A stretch of DNA of 64,000 bases from G963663315 sp963665165 (GTDB lineage: Bacteria > Pseudomonadota > Gammaproteobacteria > Arenicellales > Poriferihabitantaceae). This document shows, in pieces, positions 1 to 7,641 of the stretch. A program made the translations under genes and the position numbers. Each line of letters begins with the position of its first letter. The first letter of the stretch is position 1. The stretch spans positions 124,001-188,000 of the forward strand of contig OY761989.1 in NCBI GenBank assembly GCA_963665165.1, in the 5' to 3' direction. The notes below the pieces were generated by a model that was not told where the DNA came from, ran no database searches, and worked only from the letters and a program-made list of their open reading frames with translations.

Positions 1-410
1 CGGAATTTCGGCCGTGGGGCCGGGTAGCCACGTCCGATCAAGTTGACCCAGAAAGTATTCTCGGTGTCAGGCGTCAAGCGATGGGCTGTAATGGGGATTT
101 CCTGTTCGTCGGCAGCCTCGTTTATCTTGTCAAGGGATTTCAAAACCCAAAGAGCGACGATGGGATTTTCAACAAGAGTGTCGGTACTGATAACATGCAC
201 AGGCTTGGTTCGTTTCTTTCTGGGTAGTCTCGAGAGCGCGAGCCATATAAGCTGTAGCGTAGCGGTCGAGTCTTTTCCCCCACTATAGCCGATAACCCAG
301 GGACTATGGTCGCTTTCATAGAGGGCGACCACCTCGTCAAAAAGAGCCGCCAGCGTACTCTTCAACCCAAGTGCTGCAAATGCCGAGGTATTCTTCCTAG
401 ACCTAGGCAT
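1..410 (-). CDS. dndC: DNA phosphorothioation protein DndC (partial)
   Basis: The gene runs off the left edge of the window, and only the first 136 codons are visible. DndC is the PAPS-reductase-like, ATP-pyrophosphatase iron-sulfur protein that, with DndA/IscS, DndD and DndE, puts sulfur into the DNA backbone. The visible part carries the PP-loop SGGKDST at residues 43-49, then a V.STDTLVENP segment and FWVNLIGRGYPAP near the edge, all typical of DndC. The ATG at 410-408 overlaps the end of dndB by 8 bases, so the two are translationally coupled in the order dndB-dndC. The rest of the cluster should lie to the left of the window. The identification is confident; completeness cannot be judged. 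Confidence 0.9.
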   Translation of the reverse strand, partial: MPRSRKNTSAFAALGLKSTLAALFDEVVALYESDHSPWVIGYSGGKDSTATLQLIWLALSRLPRKKRTKPVHVISTDTLVENPIVALWVLKSLDKINEAADEQEIPITAHRLTPDTENTFWVNLIGRGYPAPRPKF

Positions 411-1503
411 AGTCCGACCCTCCTCGTTGGAAAGCGTCTTCCAATCTCTGTTCTTCAGGAGAGAGAACCAACCCAAGGTGACTCTTGATGGCATTCGTCG
501 TCAAAGAGACATTTCGCTGTCCTTTCGAAACACGCCCGGCTATCAGTGCCCGACCTTCCCACAACGCGACATTAGAGCGCCTCCAGTCAATCTCACTGAT
601 CTTCCAGATTTTTTCTGTCCAGTTTTTGGAAGATTTTCTGATAAGGGTGTTGCCCGCACGGGCCAACGACTGCAAAACGACACCATGGGTATGTAAATAA
701 TCCATTCTAACCTCCCCGGAAGTGATTTCACCACACCTCACGCGCCCCCACTCTTTTATATGCGTAGCGACCTCTTCCCAGAAAACAAGTGCCAGTTCAG
801 CTCTCTCCTTGGGATCTTCAATTCCAAGATCCTTCAGAAGCTCTCCAGTAGCGTGGTAGATTGCGCTGAGCGTGAAGAGCCGTCGCGAACGAACCGAGAG
901 AGTGGTTTTCTCAAATTCCACCATATTCCGGAAAATTGGCGATTTGGCGATCATTTCCTTGACAAGCTTTGCGGATTCATCTCTATGGTCATACAGAATA
1001 CCGATTGATGACGATGTGCGAACCGCATACCGGTTCAAATCGGCAAACATCTGCTGACAGCGTTCCAGTCCTATATCAAGAAAGAAGACGACAGCAATTG
1101 TCTCGTCACCAAGTTCAGGCTGTTCACGAAGCGCCGTCTCAATCGCCGCGCGCCTGTGCTGCCCATCGTTGATAATAAATCTTGCGGTCATTGGAATGTG
1201 TAGAAATCCAATTCTGCTGGCATCCCCTTCTTCGGTGAACTGTTCAAACGTCACTGCTCCGTCAATAGAAGCGGTTATAGCAGAAAAAACATAGTTCTCT
1301 GGATTTTCAGTCAGATAGCGCGACATCTCCGGCACACGGGACTTATTGAGATGGCGTTGCGCCCGTAACTCCGGGACCACTTCATCTTCATCAAACAAAA
1401 AAAGTTTCGGGATAAGCCGCAGAGGGCACATTGAAACATAATATTCCCTCTGAGCTTGTATGCCCCGTATAGCAGGAAAGACATATTTAAAATCAGCAAT
1501 CAT
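403..1503 (-). CDS. dndB: DNA phosphorothioation regulator DndB (DGQHR family)
   Basis: This 366-residue protein has the DndB/DGQHR signature: INDGQHRRAAI with DGQHRR at residues 113-118, and a later FADLNR motif. DndB is the non-essential member of dnd clusters and in several bacteria represses the dnd promoter or tunes modification frequency. I chose the ATG at 1503, where the conserved MIADFKYVFPAIRG start begins; a longer reading from 1545 would add 14 residues running through a palindrome. The gene is first in the operon and overlaps dndC by 8 bases. Base composition is more AT-rich than the flanking chromosome, consistent with acquired DNA. A 9-3-9 perfect inverted repeat lies 18 bases upstream. 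Confidence 0.88.
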   Translation of the reverse strand: MIADFKYVFPAIRGIQAQREYYVSMCPLRLIPKLFLFDEDEVVPELRAQRHLNKSRVPEMSRYLTENPENYVFSAITASIDGAVTFEQFTEEGDASRIGFLHIPMTARFIINDGQHRRAAIETALREQPELGDETIAVVFFLDIGLERCQQMFADLNRYAVRTSSSIGILYDHRDESAKLVKEMIAKSPIFRNMVEFEKTTLSVRSRRLFTLSAIYHATGELLKDLGIEDPKERAELALVFWEEVATHIKEWGRVRCGEITSGEVRMDYLHTHGVVLQSLARAGNTLIRKSSKNWTEKIWKISEIDWRRSNVALWEGRALIAGRVSKGQRNVSLTTNAIKSHLGLVLSPEEQRLEDAFQRGGSDYA

Positions 1504-1520
1504 CGTGAGTCTGGTCTGTA

Positions 1521-1541
1521 TTGTATGTATGCTACATACAA
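1521..1541 (-). promoter_or_regulatory. Palindromic operator candidate upstream of dndB
   Basis: A perfect inverted repeat, TTGTATGTA then 3 bases then TACATACAA, sits 18 bases before the dndB ATG. Further AACATA repeats follow at 1541, 1551 and 1564. The block lies between dndB and the divergent TPR gene, where the dnd promoter must be. Symmetry and position suggest a repressor site, possibly for DndB itself, which is an autoregulator in some species. Binding is inferred, not shown. Confidence 0.55.
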
Positions 1542-1597
1542 ACATAATTTAACATACAATGCAAACATAAATTTTAACTCTTGCGAAACCCCATTTC

Positions 1598-1626
1598 TTG
1601 ACATCTGTCAGAGTTGTAGAATAAAT
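1598..1626 (+). promoter_or_regulatory. Sigma-70-like promoter of the TPR gene
   Basis: A consensus -35 TTGACA at 1598-1603 is followed after 17 bases by ATAAAT at 1621-1626. The downstream ATG is at 1654, leaving a leader of about 20 bases. The -35 match is perfect and the -10 moderate (a TAGAAT also overlaps but at too short a spacing). Confidence 0.5.
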
Positions 1627-1653
1627 TCCAACCCCGGTTTACAGATAGCGCGG

Positions 1654-3318
1654 ATGAACGATTATTTCGATTTGGGTGGACACAGCCGCCCGATCTCGAC
1701 ATCCTCTCCTGAGGCGCAAATGTGGTTCGACCGGGGCCTCAACTGGTGCTACGGATTCAACCAGGAAGAAGGGGTCAAGTGTTTTTACAAGGCGCTGGCG
1801 CATGACTCCCGCTGCGCGATGGCATACTGGGGAATCGCTTACGGGTCGGCGCCGTTCTACAACTTGCCGTGGCGTGACCTGGGCCAGCAGGAAAAAGACC
1901 GCTGCACCCGGCTTTGTTACGACAGCATCCGCACCGCCCGTTCGCTGTGCGCTGGAATATCCGATGTGGAAATAGACCTGATCCATGCGTTGTCCACAAG
2001 ATTTCCGTCAAACCGCAGTGTATCGCTGGAACAGTTCGAGGCCCGGGATGACGCCTGGGCCGATGCCATGCGGGCGGTTTATCAAAAATACCCCGAAGAT
2101 CTGGATGTCGCGGCGTTGTTCGTCGAGGCCATGATGACACGGACGCCGTGGAAACTGTGGGATGTGAGCGCCGGGCGACCGACCGAGGGCGCGGATACAC
2201 AAGAGTGCCTGTCCGTACTGGATCGTGCCCTCTCCCGGATACGCGAATCCGGCGCCGCGCCGCACCCGGCAATCCTGCATCTGCACATTCATTGCCTCGA
2301 AATGTCGCCCACCCCGGAAAAAGCGCTGGCCTCGGCAGACGCGTTGGAAAACCTGTGCCCTGACGCCGGTCATCTGGTCCACATGCCAAGCCATATCTAC
2401 GTCCTGTGCGGACTCTATGACCGCGCCAGGATTATCAGCGAAAAGGCAATCAGGACGGACCGCAAATACCTGGATCATGCCGGGCCATACAACTTTTACA
2501 CTTCGTCGCGTTGTCATGACCTGCACATGATGATGCTTGCCGGCATGCTTCTGGGCCGGTTTCAATCTGCCTTCGACGCAGCGCAGGAATTATGCGAAAC
2601 CCTGCCGCAGGACCTGTTGGAGATGGAAGACCGGCCGTTTCTTGCCATACTTCTGGAAGGATATTATTCGACCAGAACGCATGTCCTGGTCCGGTTCGGG
2701 AAGTGGCGGGAAATCATGGATATGCCGATGCCGGATAACCCGGTGCTCTACTGTGTTTCCACCGCCATGCAGCATTACGCCAGGGGGATCGGCCTGTCCG
2801 CGCTCGGGCAAATCGGACAGGCCCGGTCCGAGCGACGCCAATTCTACCAGTCGCTGAAGAGGATTCCCGAAGACCGCAAATTCTTCAACAATCCGGCGCT
2901 CGACATTCTGGCTGTCGCCGAACACATGTTGAATGGTGAACTTGAGTATCACAGCGGAAACCACCACCAGGGATTCGAATTCCTGCGCAAGAGCGTACAA
3001 CTGAACGACAACCTCGCCTATTCGGAACCCTGGCCCTGGATGCACCCGCCAAGACATGCGCTGGGCGCGTTGCTGATCCAGCAGGGACACCATGAAGAGG
3101 CCGAAGAAGTATACAGAACCGACCTCGGACTGAACGACAAACTGAACCGTTGCAATCACCACCCTGACAACGTGTGGGCGCTGCATGGATTGGCGGAATG
3201 CCTGCGCCACAGGAATGAAACGAACGAATTGCCCGGAATTACAGCCAGACTCAACGCGGCCATGGCGAACTCGGATTTCGAAATCACTTCTTCATGTTGC
3301 TGCCGGATACAGCCATAA
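1654..3318 (+). CDS. Tetratricopeptide repeat protein of unknown function
   Basis: A 554-residue protein starting with MNDYFDLGG, then a TPR-like unit containing FDRGLNWCYGFNQEEGVKCFYKALAHD and CAMAYWGIAYG. This pattern is common in bacterial TPR proteins of the 'FDQGL..YGFNHEEA' type, whose function is not established. The rest is helical and rich in Leu, His and aromatic residues, with more degenerate repeats (e.g. AEEVYRTDLGLN near the end). No signal peptide or transmembrane segment is evident, so it is probably cytoplasmic. The ATG at 1654 was preferred to an in-frame start at 1456, because the extra 66 residues would cross the dnd promoter and look non-coding. It stands alone, divergent from dndB, with its own promoter. 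Confidence 0.75.
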   Translation: MNDYFDLGGHSRPISTSSPEAQMWFDRGLNWCYGFNQEEGVKCFYKALAHDSRCAMAYWGIAYGSAPFYNLPWRDLGQQEKDRCTRLCYDSIRTARSLCAGISDVEIDLIHALSTRFPSNRSVSLEQFEARDDAWADAMRAVYQKYPEDLDVAALFVEAMMTRTPWKLWDVSAGRPTEGADTQECLSVLDRALSRIRESGAAPHPAILHLHIHCLEMSPTPEKALASADALENLCPDAGHLVHMPSHIYVLCGLYDRARIISEKAIRTDRKYLDHAGPYNFYTSSRCHDLHMMMLAGMLLGRFQSAFDAAQELCETLPQDLLEMEDRPFLAILLEGYYSTRTHVLVRFGKWREIMDMPMPDNPVLYCVSTAMQHYARGIGLSALGQIGQARSERRQFYQSLKRIPEDRKFFNNPALDILAVAEHMLNGELEYHSGNHHQGFEFLRKSVQLNDNLAYSEPWPWMHPPRHALGALLIQQGHHEEAEEVYRTDLGLNDKLNRCNHHPDNVWALHGLAECLRHRNETNELPGITARLNAAMANSDFEITSSCCCRIQP

Positions 3319-3386
3319 CCGCCCCCGTCATAGCTGTGCCCACCATATTCGCAGGGGCAGGGCGTGGCAATCTGCCGGACTGTTAG

Positions 3387-3392
3387 TATAAT
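3387..3392 (+). promoter_or_regulatory. -10 element (TATAAT) upstream of galE
   Basis: A perfect TATAAT at 3387-3392 lies 69 bases before the galE start; no convincing -35 was found at the usual distance. It is probably the galE-waaG promoter. Confidence 0.35.
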
Positions 3393-3461
3393 CAGGCTCC
3401 GCATAAACCACAGCCGAATTGCCCCGTATGATGGAACTGGATATGATTCACGGAAAAACCG

Positions 3462-4484
3462 TTGCCCGGTAGAATTCTGGTCACTGGGGGCGCCGGTTAC
3501 ATTGGATCCCACACTGTCCTGCAGTTGCTGGCGGCAGGGAATTCGGTTGTGGTTGTGGACAATCTCTACTCAGGCCACGAATGGGCCGTGCCCCGGCAGG
3601 CCGTCTTTTACCAGGGAGACATCCACGACCGCAAGCGGATCAGCCAAATTCTGGAACAGCACGAAATCGAAGCGGTCATGCACTTTGCCGCCCACACAGT
3701 GGTCCCCGAGTCGGTTCAGAATCCATCAAAATATTATCACAACAATGTACTCGGATCGCTCCATCTGATCGAAGCCTGCATCGAACAGGGAGTCACCCAA
3801 TTCATATTCTCCTCCAGCGCCGCGGTTTACGGCGCTGCCGGTAAAAGGGCCGTCAATGAAAGCGACGCAACCCGCCCGATCAATCCCTATGGAACATCCA
3901 AATTGATCACCGAATGGATGCTGCACGACTTCGCACAGGCATCAGGGGAAAACCTCAACTACATTGCGCTGAGATATTTCAATGTCGCGGGAGCGAACAT
4001 GGGCGGCAAACTGGGGCAGGCGACACCCGAAGCCACCCATCTGATCAAAGTGGCCTGCCAGGCCGCCTGCGGCACTCGTTCCGGAATGTCCATATTCGGA
4101 GATGATTACGATACCCCGGACGGGACTTGCATCCGGGATTATATCCATGTCGATGATCTTGCCGCCGCCCATCTCGATGCCTGGCGCCACCTTGAGGACG
4201 GGGGTACAACCCGGATACTGAATTGTGGGTATGGTCATGGATTCAGTGTCCGGGAAGTCATCGAATGCGTGAAGTCGGTCAGCAATACGGACTTTGAAGT
4301 GGATGTCCGGCAACGCCGGCCCGGCGATCCGCCACAACTGGTCGCAGACAGCGCTAAAATCAGACGACTGCTCAACTGGCAACCGCAATACGATGACCTC
4401 GAGACGATCTGCCGCTCCGCCTGGGAATGGGAAAAGCGGCAAGGTTCCACGGCAACGACGGACAACGCCCCGGTTACGCAATGA
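3462..4484 (+). CDS. galE: UDP-glucose 4-epimerase
   Basis: This 340-residue SDR-fold enzyme interconverts UDP-glucose and UDP-galactose with bound NAD. It opens with ILVTGGAGYIGSH (NAD-binding TGGAGYIG at residues 8-15), has the catalytic Tyr in NPYGTSK, and family blocks LRYFNVAGAN, DGTCIRDYIHVDDLA and NCGYGHGFSVREVI. The length matches E. coli GalE (338). The start is TTG at 3462: a stop codon lies only 18 bases upstream in frame and no ATG is available before the glycine motif. It precedes waaG by 22 bases, so the pair probably forms a small operon supplying and using sugar nucleotides for lipopolysaccharide core. Confidence 0.93.
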   Translation: MPGRILVTGGAGYIGSHTVLQLLAAGNSVVVVDNLYSGHEWAVPRQAVFYQGDIHDRKRISQILEQHEIEAVMHFAAHTVVPESVQNPSKYYHNNVLGSLHLIEACIEQGVTQFIFSSSAAVYGAAGKRAVNESDATRPINPYGTSKLITEWMLHDFAQASGENLNYIALRYFNVAGANMGGKLGQATPEATHLIKVACQAACGTRSGMSIFGDDYDTPDGTCIRDYIHVDDLAAAHLDAWRHLEDGGTTRILNCGYGHGFSVREVIECVKSVSNTDFEVDVRQRRPGDPPQLVADSAKIRRLLNWQPQYDDLETICRSAWEWEKRQGSTATTDNAPVTQ

Positions 4485-4506
4485 CTGACCGGAATACTTC
4501 AACCGC

Positions 4507-5655
4507 ATGAAACTGGCATTCTGTCTGTTCCGGTATTTCCCCTGGTCCGGACTGGCGCGGGATTTCCTGCGGGTCGTACAGGAATGCCACCGGCGCGGTC
4601 ATGACACGCAGGTTTATGCCCGTGAATGGCAGGGAGACCGACCAGCCGGAATCCCTGTCAACATACTGCAAGTTTCGGCTTTTTCCAACCACGCCCGCGA
4701 CAGGGGTTTTTACCGGAAATTCAGGGAAATAACCGCCCGTCAGCAGTTTGACGTGATTGTTGGCTTCAACAAGATGCCCGGACTGGATCTGTATTATTGT
4801 GCAGACGTCAGCTATGCCAATCGAGACAAACTTCACGGCAGGCTGTATCAGTGGATAAGTCCCCGCTTCCGCCATTTACAGTCATTTGAGCGGGCCGTCT
4901 TCGATGTCCAGGCATCCACCACCATCCTGTCGCTTTCGGAGCATGCCAAGGAGGTGTACCGGGAATACTACGGTACCCCGGAAAGCCGATTCAGACCAGT
5001 ACCCCCGAATCTCGATATCCGGCAGAAACCCTATCATCAACCTGCCGCCGTGCGCCGCAAAAAACGCGCAGAGCTTGGGCTGAAGGACCGCCAGTCCCTG
5101 CTTTTGTTCACAGGCTCCGATTTCAGGGGAAAAGGTCTTGACCGCGCCATCCGGGCGATGGCCGCATTGCCCGAAATACTTCGTCAGGACACCGTCCTGC
5201 TGGTGGCCGGTCAGGACAAGGCAGCCCGTTGCCAACGCCTGGCGGCCCGGTCCGGGCTGGCCGAAAAGGTTCGCTTCCTCGGCGGCCGGGATGACATAGT
5301 GGACCTGATGGCCGCTGGTGACCTGCTGATCCATCCAGCGCGGAGGGAAAATACCGGATCCGTACTGATCGAAGCCGTGGCGTCCGGACTACCGGTTCTG
5401 GTTACCGATGTATGCGGCTACGCACACCATGTCACCGACGCGCAGGCAGGCATCGTTTCAGAATCACCATTCACACAGCAGAAATTCAACCATGAACTGC
5501 ACAACGCCCTGACCACCGGCCACCGCGCCGAATGGCGCCAAAACGGCATCGAATACGGCAAAAACCCCGACCTCTACCGAATGCCGGAAACCGTCAGCGA
5601 CCTGATCGAGGAAAAAGCGGCGGGCCATAAGAACAGCGCAAAACAACTGAATTAA
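4507..5655 (+). CDS. waaG: Lipopolysaccharide core glucosyltransferase WaaG (GT4)
   Basis: This 382-residue GT-B glycosyltransferase closely follows the WaaG/RfaG pattern. It has N-terminal LAFCLFRYFPWSGLARDF (the glycine-rich start), VVGFNKMPGLDLYYCADVSYA-like sequence, LLFTGSDFRGKGLDRAI, VAGQDKAARCQRLA and the donor-site HPARRENTGSVLIEAVASGLPVL with E-x7-E. In E. coli WaaG adds the first glucose to heptose II of the LPS inner core at the cytoplasmic face of the inner membrane. The exact sugar and acceptor in this organism are inferred. It lies 22 bases after galE, suggesting joint transcription. Confidence 0.85.
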   Translation: MKLAFCLFRYFPWSGLARDFLRVVQECHRRGHDTQVYAREWQGDRPAGIPVNILQVSAFSNHARDRGFYRKFREITARQQFDVIVGFNKMPGLDLYYCADVSYANRDKLHGRLYQWISPRFRHLQSFERAVFDVQASTTILSLSEHAKEVYREYYGTPESRFRPVPPNLDIRQKPYHQPAAVRRKKRAELGLKDRQSLLLFTGSDFRGKGLDRAIRAMAALPEILRQDTVLLVAGQDKAARCQRLAARSGLAEKVRFLGGRDDIVDLMAAGDLLIHPARRENTGSVLIEAVASGLPVLVTDVCGYAHHVTDAQAGIVSESPFTQQKFNHELHNALTTGHRAEWRQNGIEYGKNPDLYRMPETVSDLIEEKAAGHKNSAKQLN

Positions 5656-5721
5656 TCAGAATTTCCCTGGAATTGCGCAAAGGGACATTACAGCTTTGCA
5701 CTGACAGAACCGGCCGGACCA

Positions 5722-5750
5722 TTGTTTACCGCAGTCATTGTGGCTAGAAT
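5722..5750 (+). promoter_or_regulatory. Sigma-70-like promoter before an antitoxin relic
   Basis: TTGTTT at 5722-5727, a 17-base spacer, and TAGAAT at 5745-5750 give good -35/-10 elements. The only thing immediately downstream is a 14-codon reading frame starting at 5757. That is consistent with a retained promoter of a decayed gene. Confidence 0.45.
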
Positions 5751-5756
5751 GATCTT

Positions 5757-5801
5757 ATGAAGCAAGTCGCATCCAGAGAAGCCAGGAACCGTTTCGATTG
5801 A
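5757..5801 (+). pseudogene. Relic of a Phd/YefM-type antitoxin (first 14 codons)
   Basis: A promoter is followed directly by an ATG frame encoding MKQVASREARNRFD and a stop. This matches the usual opening of Phd/YefM antitoxins (M-K-x-V-x-S-R-E-A-R-N-R-F-G-E-L-L). Just after, in another frame, ATT GAA TGG AAT GGA reads IEWNG, reminiscent of the later T-I-E-R-N-G-R-P segment. An internal deletion and frameshift of a once complete antitoxin would explain this. No toxin gene is visible nearby. The stretch 5656-5871 holds nothing else I recognise. The match is short, so the call is moderate. Confidence 0.45.
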
Positions 5802-5871
5802 ATGGAATGGAAGCAAGAACCGAACCCCGGCAGACGCCAGTCCACGATGTGGGCCGTTCCAGCCGACAGGG

Positions 5872-6531
5872 CTACCAGGGCAGAGGATATCCTTCTGCGT
5901 GCCAGAATGTTCCGCTGTCAGACAGTGTCAAATGATCCATACGTTCAATCAGCCCTCGGGCGGCATCTTTTGGGTCGATTCCGGTTCGACGGGTCATTTC
6001 CGTCGCGACCAGTCCGGGATGCAGGAGAAAAACGGCGATCCCGCGTCTTCCGAGATCATGGGACAGGTTTTTCCCCACCATGTTGGCGGCAGCCTTGGAC
6101 ATCCGGTAGCCGTAAATTCCGCCGCTTCCATTGTCTTCGATGGAGCCAACCCGGCTGGTGATGATACCGACCCTGGAACCCGGACTGATATTATCCCGCA
6201 AGACTGAAATGACGCGAAGCGGGCCCAGTGAATTGATTTCGAACTGACGTCTGATCCGTTCAAGGTCAAGGTCATCCCACGTTTCCCGGGTCAGTATCCC
6301 GGCACAGTGAATCACGATGTCAAAATGGACACCCGTCAGCTGCTCCGCCATTTGGATAACCGAGGCATCATCCGAGACATCCACGCCGGTAATTACCTCG
6401 ATGCCCAGGGAGTCCAGGGCGTTGGATGGCTGCCTGGTGGTGGCATATACCTTGTCGCCACGGGTAGAGAACTGGCGACAGAGTTCCAGCCCAATCCCGC
6501 GGTTCCCGCCAACAATCAATACATTTTGCAT
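5872..6531 (-). CDS. Short-chain dehydrogenase/reductase (SDR), C-factor-like
   Basis: A 219-residue classical-type SDR. It has the cofactor loop GGNRGIG near residue 8, the HCAG element (HCAGILT, equivalent to NAG), a catalytic Ser in ITSRVGS and the Tyr-x3-Lys pair in YGYRMSK. Short members with this layout are annotated as C-factor or generic SDRs; the substrate is unknown. I chose the ATG at 6531 because a good ribosome site (AAAGGA) lies just upstream and the protein then begins MQNVLIVGGNRG. It sits alone on the minus strand downstream of bamD, separated by 113 bases. Confidence 0.85.
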   Translation of the reverse strand: MQNVLIVGGNRGIGLELCRQFSTRGDKVYATTRQPSNALDSLGIEVITGVDVSDDASVIQMAEQLTGVHFDIVIHCAGILTRETWDDLDLERIRRQFEINSLGPLRVISVLRDNISPGSRVGIITSRVGSIEDNGSGGIYGYRMSKAAANMVGKNLSHDLGRRGIAVFLLHPGLVATEMTRRTGIDPKDAARGLIERMDHLTLSDSGTFWHAEGYPLPW

Positions 6532-6605
6532 GGAAACATCCTTTCTGACAGAAAGCACCGGATTCTACGCCAGAATCGGGTCGAAAAGGCAAGACTCGCC
6601 AAAAC

Positions 6606-6619
6606 TCCTGATTTCAGGA
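6606..6619 (-). terminator. Weak hairpin downstream of bamD
   Basis: TCCTG and CAGGA arms around a 4-base loop are followed on the minus strand by GTTTT. This lies 26 bases past the bamD stop. The stem is short, so it is only a possible terminator. Confidence 0.3.
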
Positions 6620-6644
6620 TGGCAGTGGGTAAAAATCAGGACAT

Positions 6645-7544
6645 CTACTCTTCGGCAGAGTCGGGTTTCCTGAAGCGGTTCACAAGCCTGGAAAACCAGC
6701 CCGGTTTCGCTTCGCTGTCATCCGCCTTAATGTCGGAATACTGTTCGAGGTATTCGCTGTCCGGGAAATTGTGTTCGAGCACTCTGCGGGCATCGTCCGA
6801 GAGATCATCCATGCCCATCTTCCGGTAACTCGACATCATCAGGGCAAGCGCCTCTTCGACGGCAGGAGTCGAGGCATAGTCCTGAACGACTCCACTGGCC
6901 CGGTTGACCACGGCCACATGGGCATCCTTCGAGTAATAATATTTCGCGACCACAATTTCATTTCTCGCCATGGACTCAAGCAGGCGCTGGGCCCTGACCC
7001 GGGCATCCGGGGCATACCGGCTATCAGGGAAACGGGTATACACCTCCTGGAAAGCAATCAACGCATCATACATCGGCAACGCATCCCGGTCGCTCAGGTC
7101 ATCATGCCCAAGCAGCCTGCCCAGCATCGACGTGTCTTCCTCAAAACCGGACAGGCCCTTCAGATAATAAATGTAGTCCACCGAGGAATGGGTCGGATGG
7201 AGTTTGATGAACCGGTCTGCGGCGGCCAGCGCCAGACCGGTCTGATCACTTCGATAATAAATATAAACCGTGTCGATCTGGGCCTGGATCGCGTGCTTGC
7301 CGTAAGGGTATCTCGCCTCCAGCGTTCGCAACTGCCCGAGGGCCGATTCCCAGTTCCCTTTGTCCATGCTTTCCCTGGCTTCGCTGTATAGCTCGTCCGC
7401 GGTTTTATCCTCCTCTTTCTCCTTGTTAGTGGCGCACCCGGCCACCAGCAGGCTGGACAAAATCACAATGAACAGTCGAACAGCCAGTAGCCTGCCGCGG
7501 CCAGTCTTGCTGAAAAACCAGCCTCCAGCAGTTTTGGTTGTCAT
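6645..7544 (-). CDS. bamD: Outer-membrane assembly lipoprotein BamD (ComL/YfiO)
   Basis: BamD is the essential lipoprotein partner of BamA in inserting beta-barrel proteins into the outer membrane. The 299-residue product has a positively charged N-terminus, a hydrophobic stretch (LFIVILSSLLVAG) and a lipobox ending at Cys37 (LVAGC). TPR-like helices follow, with ADELYSEARESMDKGNWESAL, LEARYPYGKHAIQAQ and RFPDSRYAPDA, all diagnostic of BamD. I chose the ATG at 7544 (MTTKTAGG), because the longer frame only adds an implausible Cys/Pro-rich head. It is divergent from rluD, the standard gammaproteobacterial arrangement. Confidence 0.93.
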   Translation of the reverse strand: MTTKTAGGWFFSKTGRGRLLAVRLFIVILSSLLVAGCATNKEKEEDKTADELYSEARESMDKGNWESALGQLRTLEARYPYGKHAIQAQIDTVYIYYRSDQTGLALAAADRFIKLHPTHSSVDYIYYLKGLSGFEEDTSMLGRLLGHDDLSDRDALPMYDALIAFQEVYTRFPDSRYAPDARVRAQRLLESMARNEIVVAKYYYSKDAHVAVVNRASGVVQDYASTPAVEEALALMMSSYRKMGMDDLSDDARRVLEHNFPDSEYLEQYSDIKADDSEAKPGWFSRLVNRFRKPDSAEE

Positions 7545-7600
7545 TGGCACGGAATTTTTTCTATGGGGTAGAATTGGATTTGCTTGACCGGGGCCGCAAT

Positions 7601-7606
7601 TATAAT
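7601..7606. promoter_or_regulatory. Palindromic -10 element between bamD and rluD
   Basis: The sequence ATTATAAT at 7599-7606 reads TATAAT on both strands and lies midway between the divergent bamD (start 7544) and rluD (start 7642). It could serve as a -10 box in both directions. No strong -35 was found on either side. Confidence 0.35.
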
Positions 7607-7641
7607 GATTCACGCGCCCATTGTGCCATAACTAATTCGAC

